Positions 35,099-43,541 of a stretch of DNA of 64,000 bases are shown here, piece after piece. The DNA comes from Streptomyces violaceoruber. GTDB taxonomy: Bacteria > Actinomycetota > Actinomycetes > Streptomycetales > Streptomycetaceae. A program made the position numbers and the translations under genes. Position 1 is the first letter of the stretch, and the number at the start of each line of letters is the position of its first letter. The stretch lies in the NCBI RefSeq assembly GCF_033406955.1, contig NZ_CP137734.1, positions 7,564,001 through 7,628,000 on the forward strand, read 5' to 3'. The notes under the pieces were generated by a model, which saw only the letters and a list, made by a program, of their open reading frames with translations, was not told where the DNA came from and made no database searches.

Positions 35099-36352
35099 GT
35101 GGTGATCAGCGTGGAGGACTGGGCGGAGATCCGTCGGCTTCATCGGGCCGAGCAGATGCCGGTACGGGCGATCGCGAGGAAGCTGGGGATCGCCAGGAAC
35201 ACCGTTCGCAGGGCGATCGCGGACGACGCGCCGCCGAAGTATCAGCGGGCTCCGAAGGGTTCGATCGTGGATGCGGTCGAGCCGCAGATTCGTGAACTGC
35301 TCGAGCAATGGCCGGAGATGCCGGCGACGGTGATCGCGGAGCGGATCGGATGGGACCGCGGTCTGACCGTCCTCAAGGACCGGGTCCGGGACCTGCGGCC
35401 GGTCTATCGGCCTGCGGATCCGGCCTCGCGGACCGTCTATGAGCCGGGCGAGATCGGCCAGTGCGACCTGTGGTTCCCGCCCGCCGACATCCCGCTCGGC
35501 TTCGGTCAGGTCGGGCGGCCGCCGGTGCTGGTCATGGTCGCGGGCTACTCACGGTGGATCACTGCCCGGATGCTGCCCTCCAGGTCGGCGGCCGACCTGA
35601 TCGCCGGGCACTGGCGGCTGCTGACCGAGCTGGGCGCCGTCCCGCGGGTGCTGGTCTGGGACAACGAGGGAGCCGTCGGTTCCTGGCGGTCCGGAGGCCC
35701 CCGGCTGACGGACGACTTCGCTGCGTTCGCGGGGCTACTGGGCGTCAAATTCCTGCTCTGCAAGCCCCGTGATCCGGAGGCCAAGGGCCTGGTCGAGCGG
35801 GCCAACGGCTATCTCGAGACATCGTTCCTGCCCGGGCGGGTGTTCACCTCGCCGGCGGACTTCAATATTCAGCTCGCCGACTGGCTGACCAGGGCGAACC
35901 GGCGCATCCACCGGACCTTGCAGGCCCGCCCGGCGGACCGGCTGGAAGCGGATCGCTCCCGGATGCTGGCCTTGCCGCCGGTCGCCCCGCCGGGCTGGTG
36001 GAAGGCATCCCTGCGGCTGCCTCGGGATCACTACGTCCGTCTGGACACCTGTGACTACTCGGTGCATCCGCTGGCCGTCGGCCGCCGCGTCGAGGTCGCC
36101 GCCGACCTGGACCAGGTGCTGGTGACCTGCGACGGCGTCGAGGTCGCCCGCCATGCCCGCAGCTGGGCTCGCCACCAGACCATCACCGACCCGGACCACG
36201 CGGCCGCTGCCGCCGCCGCCCGCGAGGCGGCCACCGGCCCGAAGCCGGCGCCGATGGACATGGCGGAGGTCGAGGAGCGGTCGCTGGAGACCTATGACCG
36301 GATCTTCGGCGTGATCGACGGCGGGCTGAGCACGGGCGAAGGGGCAGCGTAA
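35099..36352 (+). CDS. istA: IS21-family transposase IstA
   Basis: 417 residues from GTG 35099 preceded by GGGAGGA. N-terminal HTH of Xre/Hin type (EIRRLHRAEQMPVRAIARKLG, then ARNTVRRAI), then an RNase-H-like DDE core: Asp in GQCDLWF near 122, Asp in VWDNEGA near 188 and Glu in AKGLVERANGYLE near 233. All three acidic residues are present. IstA binds the ends and cuts DNA. Stop TAA shares one base with the istB ATG (TAATG). Confidence 0.95.
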   Translation: MVISVEDWAEIRRLHRAEQMPVRAIARKLGIARNTVRRAIADDAPPKYQRAPKGSIVDAVEPQIRELLEQWPEMPATVIAERIGWDRGLTVLKDRVRDLRPVYRPADPASRTVYEPGEIGQCDLWFPPADIPLGFGQVGRPPVLVMVAGYSRWITARMLPSRSAADLIAGHWRLLTELGAVPRVLVWDNEGAVGSWRSGGPRLTDDFAAFAGLLGVKFLLCKPRDPEAKGLVERANGYLETSFLPGRVFTSPADFNIQLADWLTRANRRIHRTLQARPADRLEADRSRMLALPPVAPPGWWKASLRLPRDHYVRLDTCDYSVHPLAVGRRVEVAADLDQVLVTCDGVEVARHARSWARHQTITDPDHAAAAAAAREAATGPKPAPMDMAEVEERSLETYDRIFGVIDGGLSTGEGAA

Positions 36353-37158
36353 TGAGCACGAAGAACGGCACGAACCAGGCCAGGACCAGCCGCGACGTCG
36401 GCTCCGAACTGATCTATCTGACCAAGGCACTGAAGGCCCCGGCCCTGCGCGATGCGGCAGCCCGGCTCGCCGAGCGGGCCCGCGACGAGGGCTGGAGCCA
36501 CGAGGAGTATCTGGCCGCATGCCTGCAGCGGGAGGTCGCCGCCCGCGACTCCCACGGCGCCGAAGGACGCATCCGCGCAGCTCGATTCCCCTCCCGCAAG
36601 TCGCTGGAGGACTTCGATTTCGACCATCAGCGGTCCGTGAAACGCGAGGTCATCGCCCATCTGGGGACGCTGGACTTCGTCGCCGGCAAGGAGAACGTGA
36701 TCTTTCTGGGACCGCCCGGCACCGGCAAGACCCACCTCGCCACCGGGCTCGGCATCCGGGCCTGCCAGGCCGGCCATCGAGTCGCCTTCGGCACCGCCGC
36801 CCAGTGGGTCACCCGCCTCGCCGAAGCCCATCAGGCAGGGCGTCTGAGCGACGAGTTGACCCGGCTGGGACGAATCCCGCTGATCGTGGTCGACGAAGTG
36901 GGTTACATCCCCTTCGAACCCGAGGCCGCGAACCTGTTCTTCCAGTTCATCTCGGGCCGCTACGAACGCGCCTCCGTGATCGTGACCAGCAACAAGCCCT
37001 TCGGACGCTGGGGCGAGGTCTTCGGCGACGACACCGTTGCCGCCGCGATGATCGACCGACTCGTCCACCATGCCGAGGTCATCTCGCTGAAGGGCGACAG
37101 CTACCGCATGCGCGGACGCGACCTCGGACGGGTTCCCGCCGCCAACTCCGGGGAATGA
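36352..37158 (+). CDS. istB: IS21-family ATPase IstB
   Basis: 268 residues, AAA+ DnaC/DnaA-like: Walker A FLGPPGTGKTHLA near 119-131, Walker B LIVVDEVGYIPF near 180-191, sensor-like ASVIVTSNKPFGRW near 208. IstB assembles on DNA and directs IstA to the target. Coupled to istA by the TAATG overlap. Confidence 0.95.
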   Translation: MSTKNGTNQARTSRDVGSELIYLTKALKAPALRDAAARLAERARDEGWSHEEYLAACLQREVAARDSHGAEGRIRAARFPSRKSLEDFDFDHQRSVKREVIAHLGTLDFVAGKENVIFLGPPGTGKTHLATGLGIRACQAGHRVAFGTAAQWVTRLAEAHQAGRLSDELTRLGRIPLIVVDEVGYIPFEPEAANLFFQFISGRYERASVIVTSNKPFGRWGEVFGDDTVAAAMIDRLVHHAEVISLKGDSYRMRGRDLGRVPAANSGE

Positions 37159-37193
37159 CCAACATCAACTGACGCAGTGGGGGTCACTTTTCA

Positions 37194-37749
37194 CCCGCCG
37201 GGAACGGCTCACTATTCAAGCGACGCCGACATACGGGGACTCGGTTCTTTCTCGTCCTGCTTCCGCGCGCATTGTCGATCGATAGCCGCGGCTGCCTTGT
37301 TCGTGTCCGTGACCAGAGCGGCGGTCGAATTGATACGGACGGGGATCTTTACGCTGAGCCGGCCGAGTACCTCTTCCGCAGATGCTGACATGGCTCGGCA
37401 CCGTACGTGCGCAGGTATGGGCGCACGCAAGTGCGCATAGGCGCTCGCGTTGCCTCAGCAAGGCGGACATGATCGTCGGTCCGTCAGGCAGGTCAGGAGG
37501 ACGAAGCCACCGTGTCGTCAGGTGCACCTCGCCCGCTTGGGCGATTCGCGTGGCGTCGTCCCTCATCGGGCGGCAGCTTATTCCTGCTGGCTCGGGCTGT
37601 TGGTAACGCTGAGTAATCGTTTTCGGAGGCCGTCGGGGGCCGTGGAGCGAGCAGCGACGCAGGTCGGCCGGCACCGAGTCAGCATGCCATGAACCCCGTG
37701 CTGGTTCCGTGCTGACTTCGAAGGCCGGAATCACGGAAAACCGCAGCTC
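37194..37749. other. Decayed stretch right of the IS21 element
   Basis: No supported gene. A possible 59-residue frame on the minus strand (37212-37391, SVKIPVRINSTAALVTDTNK) has no clear ribosome site. It stops before the IS, so it is not the missing 5' part of the interrupted gene. Base composition is mixed and lower in GC than the chromosome. It looks like a junction zone of past rearrangements. Confidence 0.4.
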
Positions 37750-37863
37750 CTAGCCCTGATCGAATGAGTTGTCGTACCACTCGATAGTGGTGCCGATGAG
37801 GCTGGCGGCGACGATGCGCTTGAGGTTGTTCGGGGCTGGTGGAGCGGTTGCGGGCGACGACAT
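37750..37863 (-). pseudogene. N-terminal relic of an MFS transporter (MHS type)
   Basis: The minus strand from ATG 37863 encodes 37 residues: a short Ala/Pro head, then LKRIVAASLIGTTIEWYDN, the characteristic first helix of metabolite:H+ symporter MFS proteins, then a stop at 37750. The other 400 residues are missing. It ends at the junction with the decayed zone. Confidence 0.75.
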
Positions 37864-38351
37864 CGGCACCACTTCCTGGGGTGTGACGGGGACGTTAGTG
37901 TGTCGCCACACCGTAGGAATCCGCAGGTCAGGCGCACATGTGGCGGGACAACATAGTTCGGGGGTCGGCTATGCGCGCGGCCACCATGCCTGCTCAGGGA
38001 AGGGGGCCAGATGCCTTGGGGAGAGCCTGTCCCGTGCTGACTTGGTGCTGACTACGCTGCGTCGAACTCAGGCATATGGTGGCTGCCGGGACGGGATCCC
38101 TCTTCCCCTTGCCGCCGCGTGCGCCGGGTGGTTCGCGGTTGAAGGGAGGTGATGACACCTTCCCTGAGTGAGGGCCGGCCAGCTCAGTCGGGGGACGTCG
38201 GCAGCACGTCCGCCGGCCAGGAAGTGGAGCCCGGTTGTTCTGGAACTGGATCGGACCCTGACTCTACTGACGCGGCATCAGTAACCGATGGAGTTTGTGG
38301 CCTGCCTCTGCCGTGGTGGTGTTGTCATTGCAGGCTGGGTGCCCATCGGGT

Positions 38352-38783
38352 GGATTCGCAGACGCCGACGCCGATGTGCGGTGGCGGGCACCGGAACTCG
38401 TGGCAGCCTTCCTCGACCACCCGGCCCCGTACTTCGACCCCCTGTCCACCGTCCGGGTGCCCTCGTGGTCCCGCGGACGGGTCGTACTGCTCGGGGACGC
38501 GGCGGCGGCGACGGCCCTGCTGGGTGACGGGTCCAGCATGGCGATGGCGGGCGCCTACGCTCTCGCAGAAGAGCTCGCCGCCCATCCCGGTGATCACGCC
38601 CGCGCCTTCGCCGCCTACGAGTCGCGGCTCCGTCGTGAGGTAGGCCCGCGGCAGCGACGCGTCGGTCTGCTCTCCGGGCTCATGGTGCCCCGCACCCGGC
38701 CGGGCCTCGCGGTGCGCAACGCGGTGGGCCGCGCGGTCGGTCGCACGAACCGGATCACCTCTAGCGAAGCCGCGAACCGGTAG
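38352..38783 (+). pseudogene. C-terminal relic of an FAD-dependent monooxygenase
   Basis: About 140 residues that match the end of aromatic-hydroxylase-like FAD oxidoreductases: VPSWSRGRVVLLGDAAAA (FAD-binding GD motif), then LLGDGSSMAMAGAYALAEEL and RLRREVGPRQRRVGLLSGLMVPRTRPG. The N-terminal dinucleotide fold (GxGxxG) and the middle part are absent, and no start fits. Thus a 5'-truncated gene left at the edge of the mobile region. Confidence 0.8.
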
Positions 38784-39193
38784 ACCGGCTCCGCGCCGAC
38801 CGGTCACCGGTCGGCGCGCAGCTCCACGGTAGCTCTCAGCCGGGTCGCCGCCATGCCCGACGAGCCCGGCCCGGAGTGGCAGGTCATCGCCGATGCGGCA
38901 GGCGGACTGCTGTCGGCCACACCCACCGTTCCCGGCGCTCGCCACGACATGGGGACTGCCGGTGACTACGCCCCCGCGACGCGGAGGTGAAGTGCTGGGC
39001 ATCCAGGCTGAAGACGAGTTACCGGGAGCGGCCCGCCAGTCGGCCTTCGCCCGGCGGCAATTCCTGGCGGACCACGACGCCGTGGGTGGCGGCCTCTGGT
39101 AAAACCGGGCAGTGGGCCCTCGGAGCAGGCCCAAAGACTTCTTCGTCCGACAGCGGCTCCTCCGCTGCCCCGGACCACGCCCTGGAGCCCGCT
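38784..39193. other. Junction stretch with a transposase relic
   Basis: No intact gene. The plus strand at 38860-38995 holds an IS5-type transposase relic (separate entry). After that the sequence leads into the lipoprotein gene without recognisable content. Confidence 0.4.
38860..38995 (+). pseudogene. Probable IS5-family transposase relic
   Basis: The frame reads WQVIADAAGGLLSATPTVPG then ARHDMGTAGDYAPATRR and a stop. The pattern (VIAD, then PGxxHD) resembles the second catalytic region of IS5-family transposases. Only about 45 residues remain. Confidence 0.45.
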
Positions 39194-39688
39194 TTGACCT
39201 TACGATCAGCTCGCACCCGGCCGGTGTCCCTTCTCCTGGCGACCTTGCTGGCGGCCTCGGCACTCACCGGCTGCACGCTGATGGATCTCGCCCAGGACTG
39301 CGAGGGGACCGACGCCCGGGTCGAGGAGCTGGTGGCGCTCCACATCCTTGACTCCCGGCCCGACGAGGCCACCGCAGCCCGGGGCTTCGAGGAGGTCGAC
39401 GCCGGTTGCTGGTCCGACAGCGGCGACGCCACGGTGTACGCCGAGCGGACATACGCCTTCCCCGGCACACGGGCCGACGTGGCGGCGTATTACCGGACGG
39501 CGGCGCGACAGGACGGATGGATCCCAGCGCCCGACGTCGCGCCCGACGACCTGAGCTTCGTGAAGAAGACCATGAACCTGCGGATCGTCTTCCTCACCGC
39601 CGAACTGCTCGCGGAAGAGGGCCATGGAAGCCGCCCCGACCTCAGCACCGGTGCCGGTTACTCGATCAACGTCGACTCGTACGCATAG
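39194..39688 (+). CDS. Secreted lipoprotein of unknown function
   Basis: 164 residues from TTG 39194, with GGAG 6 bp upstream. Signal peptide with RSARTRP basic head, hydrophobic VSLLLATLLAASA and lipobox LTGC near residue 28, so it is a lipid-anchored exported protein. The mature part (RTYAFPGTRADVAAYYRTAARQDGW) resembles small Streptomyces lipoproteins of unknown role. The frame is open further upstream, but that part is not coding-like. Confidence 0.78.
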   Translation: MTLRSARTRPVSLLLATLLAASALTGCTLMDLAQDCEGTDARVEELVALHILDSRPDEATAARGFEEVDAGCWSDSGDATVYAERTYAFPGTRADVAAYYRTAARQDGWIPAPDVAPDDLSFVKKTMNLRIVFLTAELLAEEGHGSRPDLSTGAGYSINVDSYA

Positions 39689-39801
39689 CGGCACCGAGGC
39701 GGGCTGCTGGAAGTCGGCCTCGAAGAGAGGACTGCGCCCGACGGGTGGGGGACCGTCGAAGAGCGAGGAGGCGGGTCGTCCCGGGACGGGCCGTCCCAAG
39801 G

Positions 39802-40386
39802 TCAGGCCCCAGGTCCGGGTTCCCCGACGAACCCCCCGACAAGTTCGCGGACGTACGCCTCGTCCGTGCCCGGAATCGAGAAGACCACCCGGAAGTAGAG
39901 CGGCGCGACGATTCGGTCCAGCACCTGCTCCAACGACGGGGGCGGGGGTGTGTCGCCTCGCTCCCGTGCCGTGTCGAGTACGGGGCGGAAGCGCTCTCCG
40001 ACCCTGCGCAGACACTCACGCAGTCCCTCGTGCCGATCGTCGACGTCCGGCGCGACCTCGGCGCGGAAGAACGCGATGCCGCCGGGCCGGGAGAGTTCGG
40101 CCAGCGTCCAAACCGCCTGGTTCTCCAGGTCGGTGCGCAGGTCTCCGACGAGCGGAGGCGCGCCTGATTCGCCGCGGTGCTGGGCGATGTCGGCCAGGAG
40201 TGCGGCGAGTGTCCCCCAGCGCCGGTAGATAGTACTGGAGTTGACCCCCGCGCGCTCGGCCACGGCCGGGAGGGTCACCTGATCGGCGCCGCGTTCGGCA
40301 ACCAGCGCGACCGCGGCGCCGTGTACGGCGGCACGGACGCGGGCGCTGCGGCCGCCGGGCCGCTTCGTCGGTGCGTCAGTGTTCAC
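39802..40386 (-). CDS. TetR-family repressor
   Basis: 194 residues. N-terminal HTH: ALVAERGADQVTLPAVAERAGVN then SSTIYRRWGTLAALLADIA at about 28-68; C-terminal helical ligand domain with GGIAFFRAEVAPDVDD and a TetR_C-like ending. Divergent from the SnoaL-like gene; the shared 98-bp region contains a perfect inverted repeat that fits a TetR operator. It probably represses that gene and itself until a small ligand binds. Confidence 0.93.
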   Translation of the reverse strand: MNTDAPTKRPGGRSARVRAAVHGAAVALVAERGADQVTLPAVAERAGVNSSTIYRRWGTLAALLADIAQHRGESGAPPLVGDLRTDLENQAVWTLAELSRPGGIAFFRAEVAPDVDDRHEGLRECLRRVGERFRPVLDTARERGDTPPPPSLEQVLDRIVAPLYFRVVFSIPGTDEAYVRELVGGFVGEPGPGA

Positions 40387-40440
40387 CCCTCCACTCTAAA
40401 GCAAAGAGTTGCGCGTTAATCGCCGGTGAGCCTAGAGTCA

Positions 40441-40468
40441 CGTTAAAGCGGAAGTCATCGCTTTAACG
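40441..40468. promoter_or_regulatory. TetR operator candidate
   Basis: CGTTAAAGCG (40441-40450) and CGCTTTAACG (40459-40468) are exact inverted repeats with an 8-bp spacer, placed 17 bp before the SnoaL-like start. A weaker related sequence (TAAAGC...GCGTTAA) is at about 40395-40421, near the TetR start. Confidence 0.8.
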
Positions 40469-40484
40469 CTACGAAGGGAACACC

Positions 40485-40871
40485 ATGTCCAGCAGCGAAG
40501 CCGCCCTCGCCCTCGGGCGCACCTTCCATCAGGCCCTCGTATCGGCCGACTGGAGCGGCATCCGAGCCCTGCTGCACGACGACGCCACCTGGACCCTGCC
40601 CGGCGACAACACCATCTCCGGCACGGCCGACGGCGCCGACGCGGTGGTGGAGCGCGCTCAGCGGATCGCCTCGTACGGCCTCGACTTCAAGCTGCTGCAC
40701 CTCCTGGTCAGCAGGGAGAACCTGGCGCTCTCCCTGCACAACACCGCCCGCCGGGAGGATGTGGTCCTGGACGAACACTTGGCCACCGTCTGCCGGCTCC
40801 GCGACGGAAAGATCGCGAGTATCGAGACCTATCTCTCCGACGTACCCGGGATGAACGCCTTCTTCGTCTGA
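40485..40871 (+). CDS. SnoaL-like (NTF2-fold) protein
   Basis: 128 residues with the cone-shaped NTF2/SnoaL fold: FHQALVSADWSGIRALLHDDATWTLPGD near 13-40, then DGKIASIETYLSDVPGMNAFF at the end. The family includes cyclases, isomerases and ligand-binding proteins; the substrate is unknown. It is divergent from TetR and probably controlled by it through the inverted repeat upstream. Confidence 0.9.
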   Translation: MSSSEAALALGRTFHQALVSADWSGIRALLHDDATWTLPGDNTISGTADGADAVVERAQRIASYGLDFKLLHLLVSRENLALSLHNTARREDVVLDEHLATVCRLRDGKIASIETYLSDVPGMNAFFV

Positions 40872-40934
40872 CGGCTCCCGGCCGGGGCGGGGACCCGAGT
40901 CGGGGCGCGTCGCGCAAGCCGGGGCAGGCAGTCT

Positions 40935-41339
40935 TCAGTCAGTGGTTCGCGGCAATGGCGCGGTGCGTGGGCGATGCGCCCGGACGTCCACGGGGCGTCC
41001 ATCGGGATCGCGGGCTGTCATCGTCCACTGCGTGGGAAGTGTCGTGATCGGTCCGACCGGCCACCCCGAATCCAGGATTCGACCGCGGACCCTGCACAGC
41101 CGCGCGCGGGTGCCCACGCGAAGCCCCATCCCGCGTTGCCGAGGGGATCGAGGTCAGTGGAGGGGACGGTCCCGGTTTCGACGATCATCAGGTGGACGTC
41201 CCCGCCGACGTCGACGGCTGCGACCCGAGGGTCGGAACCGGTCGCGGCGCGCTCGAACGCGAGCGCTGCTCCGAGCAATTCCGTGTAGTACCCCACGAGC
41301 CGGTCGAGGTCGGCCGTGGTCGGATGGCCCGCCGCGTAC
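40935..41339 (-). pseudogene. Decayed VOC/glyoxalase-family gene
   Basis: The minus strand first reads LVGYYTELLGAALAFERA and VAAVDVGGDVHLMIVETG, a VOC first half, but with no proper start (TAG just upstream). Near 41110-41130 the frame changes, and the second half continues in another phase: RVRGRILDSGWPVGPITTL, MTARDPDGRPVDV, typical of the second VOC module. A frameshift and a lost 5' end make it a pseudogene. Confidence 0.72.
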
Positions 41340-41563
41340 TAGGAGCGCGGCCGTTGAGCGGCAGGCGTGACGGTGATCACGGACGTCCTTCGGGGAGTGC
41401 TGCGTAGGCTTGGGCCGACGCCGCGGTGGGTCCGTGAGGGGGCAGCGTGAGTTCTGAAGAGCCCGGGGAACAGCTGTCCGGACACGCGGCCCGTTGTAGG
41501 CTGTCGATACAGCCCTTGACCTGCACGTACGCAGGCAGGGAGCCTACTTTTGGGAGTACCCCG

Positions 41564-41983
41564 ATGTTCCGTACCATGTTCAAGTCCAAGATCCACCGCG
41601 CCACCGTCACCCAGGCCGACCTGCACTACGTCGGCTCGGTGACCATCGACGCCGATCTCCTGGACGCTGCCGATCTGCTGCCCGGTGAGCTCGTGCACAT
41701 CGTGGACGTCACCAACGGGGCCCGGCTGGAGACGTACGTCATCGAGGGGGAGCGCGGGTCCGGGGTGATCGGGATCAACGGGGCCGCGGCCCACCTCGTG
41801 CACCCCGGTGACCTGGTGATCCTCATCAGCTACGCCCAGGTCACCGATGCCGAGGCGCGGTCGCTGCGGCCCCGGGTCGTGCACGTGGACGGGGACAACC
41901 GTATCGTCGGCCTGGGCGCCGACGCGTCGGAGCCGGTACCGGGCTCGGACCAGGAGCGCAGCCCGCAGGCCGTGTCGGCCTGA
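41564..41983 (+). CDS. panD: Aspartate 1-decarboxylase
   Basis: 139 residues from ATG 41564 with a nearby GGGAG. Forms beta-alanine from L-aspartate for pantothenate and CoA. The self-cleavage site Gly24-Ser25 (HYVGSVTID) that makes the pyruvoyl group is present, as are YVIEGERGSG and INGAAAHLVHPGDLVI further on. Length and motifs fit actinobacterial PanD. panB/panC are not in the window. The downstream GNAT gene is close (about 45 bp) and may be co-transcribed. Confidence 0.96.
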   Translation: MFRTMFKSKIHRATVTQADLHYVGSVTIDADLLDAADLLPGELVHIVDVTNGARLETYVIEGERGSGVIGINGAAAHLVHPGDLVILISYAQVTDAEARSLRPRVVHVDGDNRIVGLGADASEPVPGSDQERSPQAVSA

Positions 41984-42028
41984 CGTACCGGTGTACTGAC
42001 CTGCTGACCCCGCGGGGACGAGGAGCGT

Positions 42029-42379
42029 GTGGCCGTGAGTGACATCGAGATCCGTGACGACCGGGCGGCGGGACGGCTGGAGGGGGTCGCGGCCGGAGAG
42101 GTCGTCGGGCGCATCGAGTACTTCGTCCTGGAGGCTCCCGCGAGGGCCCTCGTCCCCGTCCACACGATCGTCGAACCGGCCCACGAGGGCCAGGGCATCG
42201 CCGGTTCCCTGGCGCGTGAGCTGTACGGGATCGCACGACGGGAGGGCGTCACCGTCGCCCCGCTGTGCCCGTACGTCGTGAAGTGGGCCGAGCGGCATCC
42301 GGACGAGGCGCCCGCCGCCGACCCGGAGCTGCTGCGCGCGGCGAAGGAGTGGCTCGTGGCGCATCCCGGGCTGTTCTGA
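42029..42379 (+). CDS. GNAT-family N-acetyltransferase (YjdJ-like)
   Basis: 116 residues from GTG 42029 (GTG 42035 is also possible; GGAG is upstream). A small single-domain GNAT: VVGRIEYFVLE near 27, PVHTIVEPAHEGQGIAGSLARELY with the acetyl-CoA loop near 45-68, and VAPLCPYVVKWAERHPD near 80. Homologues are common, of unknown substrate. It follows panD; PanD maturation in some bacteria needs a GNAT protein (PanZ), but this protein is not obviously PanZ. Confidence 0.9.
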   Translation: MAVSDIEIRDDRAAGRLEGVAAGEVVGRIEYFVLEAPARALVPVHTIVEPAHEGQGIAGSLARELYGIARREGVTVAPLCPYVVKWAERHPDEAPAADPELLRAAKEWLVAHPGLF

Positions 42380-42414
42380 TCGCGGACGAGGCGAAGAGAA
42401 GCGGAGGGGACGGC

Positions 42415-43101
42415 GTGCTGGCGCTCTTGCACACCTCGGCCGTTCACGTTGCGGTTTTCGACGCGCTGCGTGACGCGGGCCATCCGGGCCTTGAACTGCG
42501 GCATCACGTCGACGCCGGGCTGCTGGAGCGGGCGCGGCGCGAAGGGCCCGAGGCGGTGGCCGACGCCGTCGCCGCCGTGCTGAGGCGGGCGGTGGCGGAA
42601 GGGGCGCGCGCCGTACTGTGCACCTGCTCGACCATCGGGGGCGTCGCCGAGGCGGCAGCCGCCGAGGCCGGCGTGCCGGTACTGCGCGTCGACCGGCCCA
42701 TGGCCGCCGCCGCGGTGGCCGCCGGTCCGCGTGTCCTCGTCCTCGCCGCCCTGGAGAGCACGCTCGCGCCGACGGCGGCACTGATCGCGGAGGAGGCGCG
42801 CCGCGCGGACCGGCCCGTGGAGGTGCGGACCCTGCTGGTGGAGGGCGCCTGGTCGCGGTTCGAGGCCGGTGACGGCGAGGGCTACCTGCGCCGGGTTGCC
42901 GAGGCGGCCGACGCCGTGACCGGCGCCGACGTGATCGTCCTGGCCCAGGCGTCCATGGCACCCGCCAGGAAGTCGACGACGGCCCGCGTTCCCGTGCTGG
43001 CCAGTCCCGAGCCCGGGCTGGCCGCCGGGGCGGCGGCGGCACGCGGGGACCGGCCGAGCACGCTGGGCCACCCGGACGCCGGGGTTCCTACCGGCGGGTG
43101 A
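42415..43101 (+). CDS. Asp/Glu/hydantoin racemase-like protein
   Basis: 228 residues from GTG 42415. Two-fold repeat racemase fold: LLHTSAVHVAVFDALRDAG, then CTCSTIGGVAEAAAAEAGVPVLRVD near 65-90 (first Cys region) and ADVIVLAQASMAPA near 180. The second catalytic Cys expected in the C-terminal half appears replaced by the AQASM segment, so racemase activity is doubtful. It follows the GNAT gene at 35 bp, probably in one operon with panD. Confidence 0.8.
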   Translation: MLALLHTSAVHVAVFDALRDAGHPGLELRHHVDAGLLERARREGPEAVADAVAAVLRRAVAEGARAVLCTCSTIGGVAEAAAAEAGVPVLRVDRPMAAAAVAAGPRVLVLAALESTLAPTAALIAEEARRADRPVEVRTLLVEGAWSRFEAGDGEGYLRRVAEAADAVTGADVIVLAQASMAPARKSTTARVPVLASPEPGLAAGAAAARGDRPSTLGHPDAGVPTGG

Positions 43102-43178
43102 GTGGGGAGGCGGCCGTCGGGTAGGCGGGGGACAAGTCCACAGAGCCGACGTCGACCGACTGGCCGGAGGACAGCGCC

Positions 43179-43499
43179 ATGACGAACCCGTATCCGGATC
43201 CCGTCCCGCCCGGGCCCACTCCAGGACCCTCTCCCGGTCCGGACCCGGAGCCCCCGCATCCGCAGCCGGACCCGGCCTCACCACCGGCCCCCGGCCCGGA
43301 GCCGACCCCTCCGCCGCCGCCGCCGGGTCCCGGCCCGCAACCCACGCCCCAGCCGCCGGGCCCCGGCCCGCAGCCGACCCCTCCGCCCCCCGGCCCCGGC
43401 CCGCAGCCGCCGCCCGCTCCTCCCGGGCCCGCGCCGTCCCCGATCCCACCGGGGCCCGAGCCCGTGCCCAACCCCGAGCCCGGGCCGCCCCTCACCTGA
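43179..43499 (+). CDS. Proline-rich low-complexity protein
   Basis: 106 residues, over half Pro, with Gly, Glu, Gln and Thr. Built of short PGPGPQPTPPP-like repeats. There is no signal peptide or domain. The strong bias towards C in this strand supports the frame but also permits a chance ORF. The start codon has GGAGGA upstream, which favours a real gene. Possibly an extended, surface- or scaffold-like peptide. Confidence 0.55.
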   Translation: MTNPYPDPVPPGPTPGPSPGPDPEPPHPQPDPASPPAPGPEPTPPPPPPGPGPQPTPQPPGPGPQPTPPPPGPGPQPPPAPPGPAPSPIPPGPEPVPNPEPGPPLT

Positions 43500-43541
43500 G
43501 CGAGGGGCGCCGCACGCCGGGGAAGGGCGCAGGGAACGGGG

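Larger units (their letters stand above)
35023..37193 (+). mobile_element. IS21-family insertion sequence
   Basis: Ends start TGAAAAGTGGACC at 35023 and, on the opposite strand, TGAAAAGTGACCC from 37193, forming imperfect terminal inverted repeats; a third copy of the motif (TGAAAGTTGACC) is near 35047, as is usual for IS21 multiple end repeats. It holds istA and istB with a 1-bp overlap. No convincing target duplication was seen. About 2.17 kb, apparently complete. Confidence 0.85.

Noticed and set aside
37216..37734. 172-codon minus-strand frame right of the IS21 element
   Set aside because: Product is Arg/Pro/Cys-rich without domain or ribosome site, and crosses a decayed junction zone.
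38149..38643. Plus-strand frame before the monooxygenase relic
   Set aside because: Starts with a good ribosome site but gives a Ser/Gly/Cys/Trp-rich product out of phase with the recognisable FAD-monooxygenase fragment.
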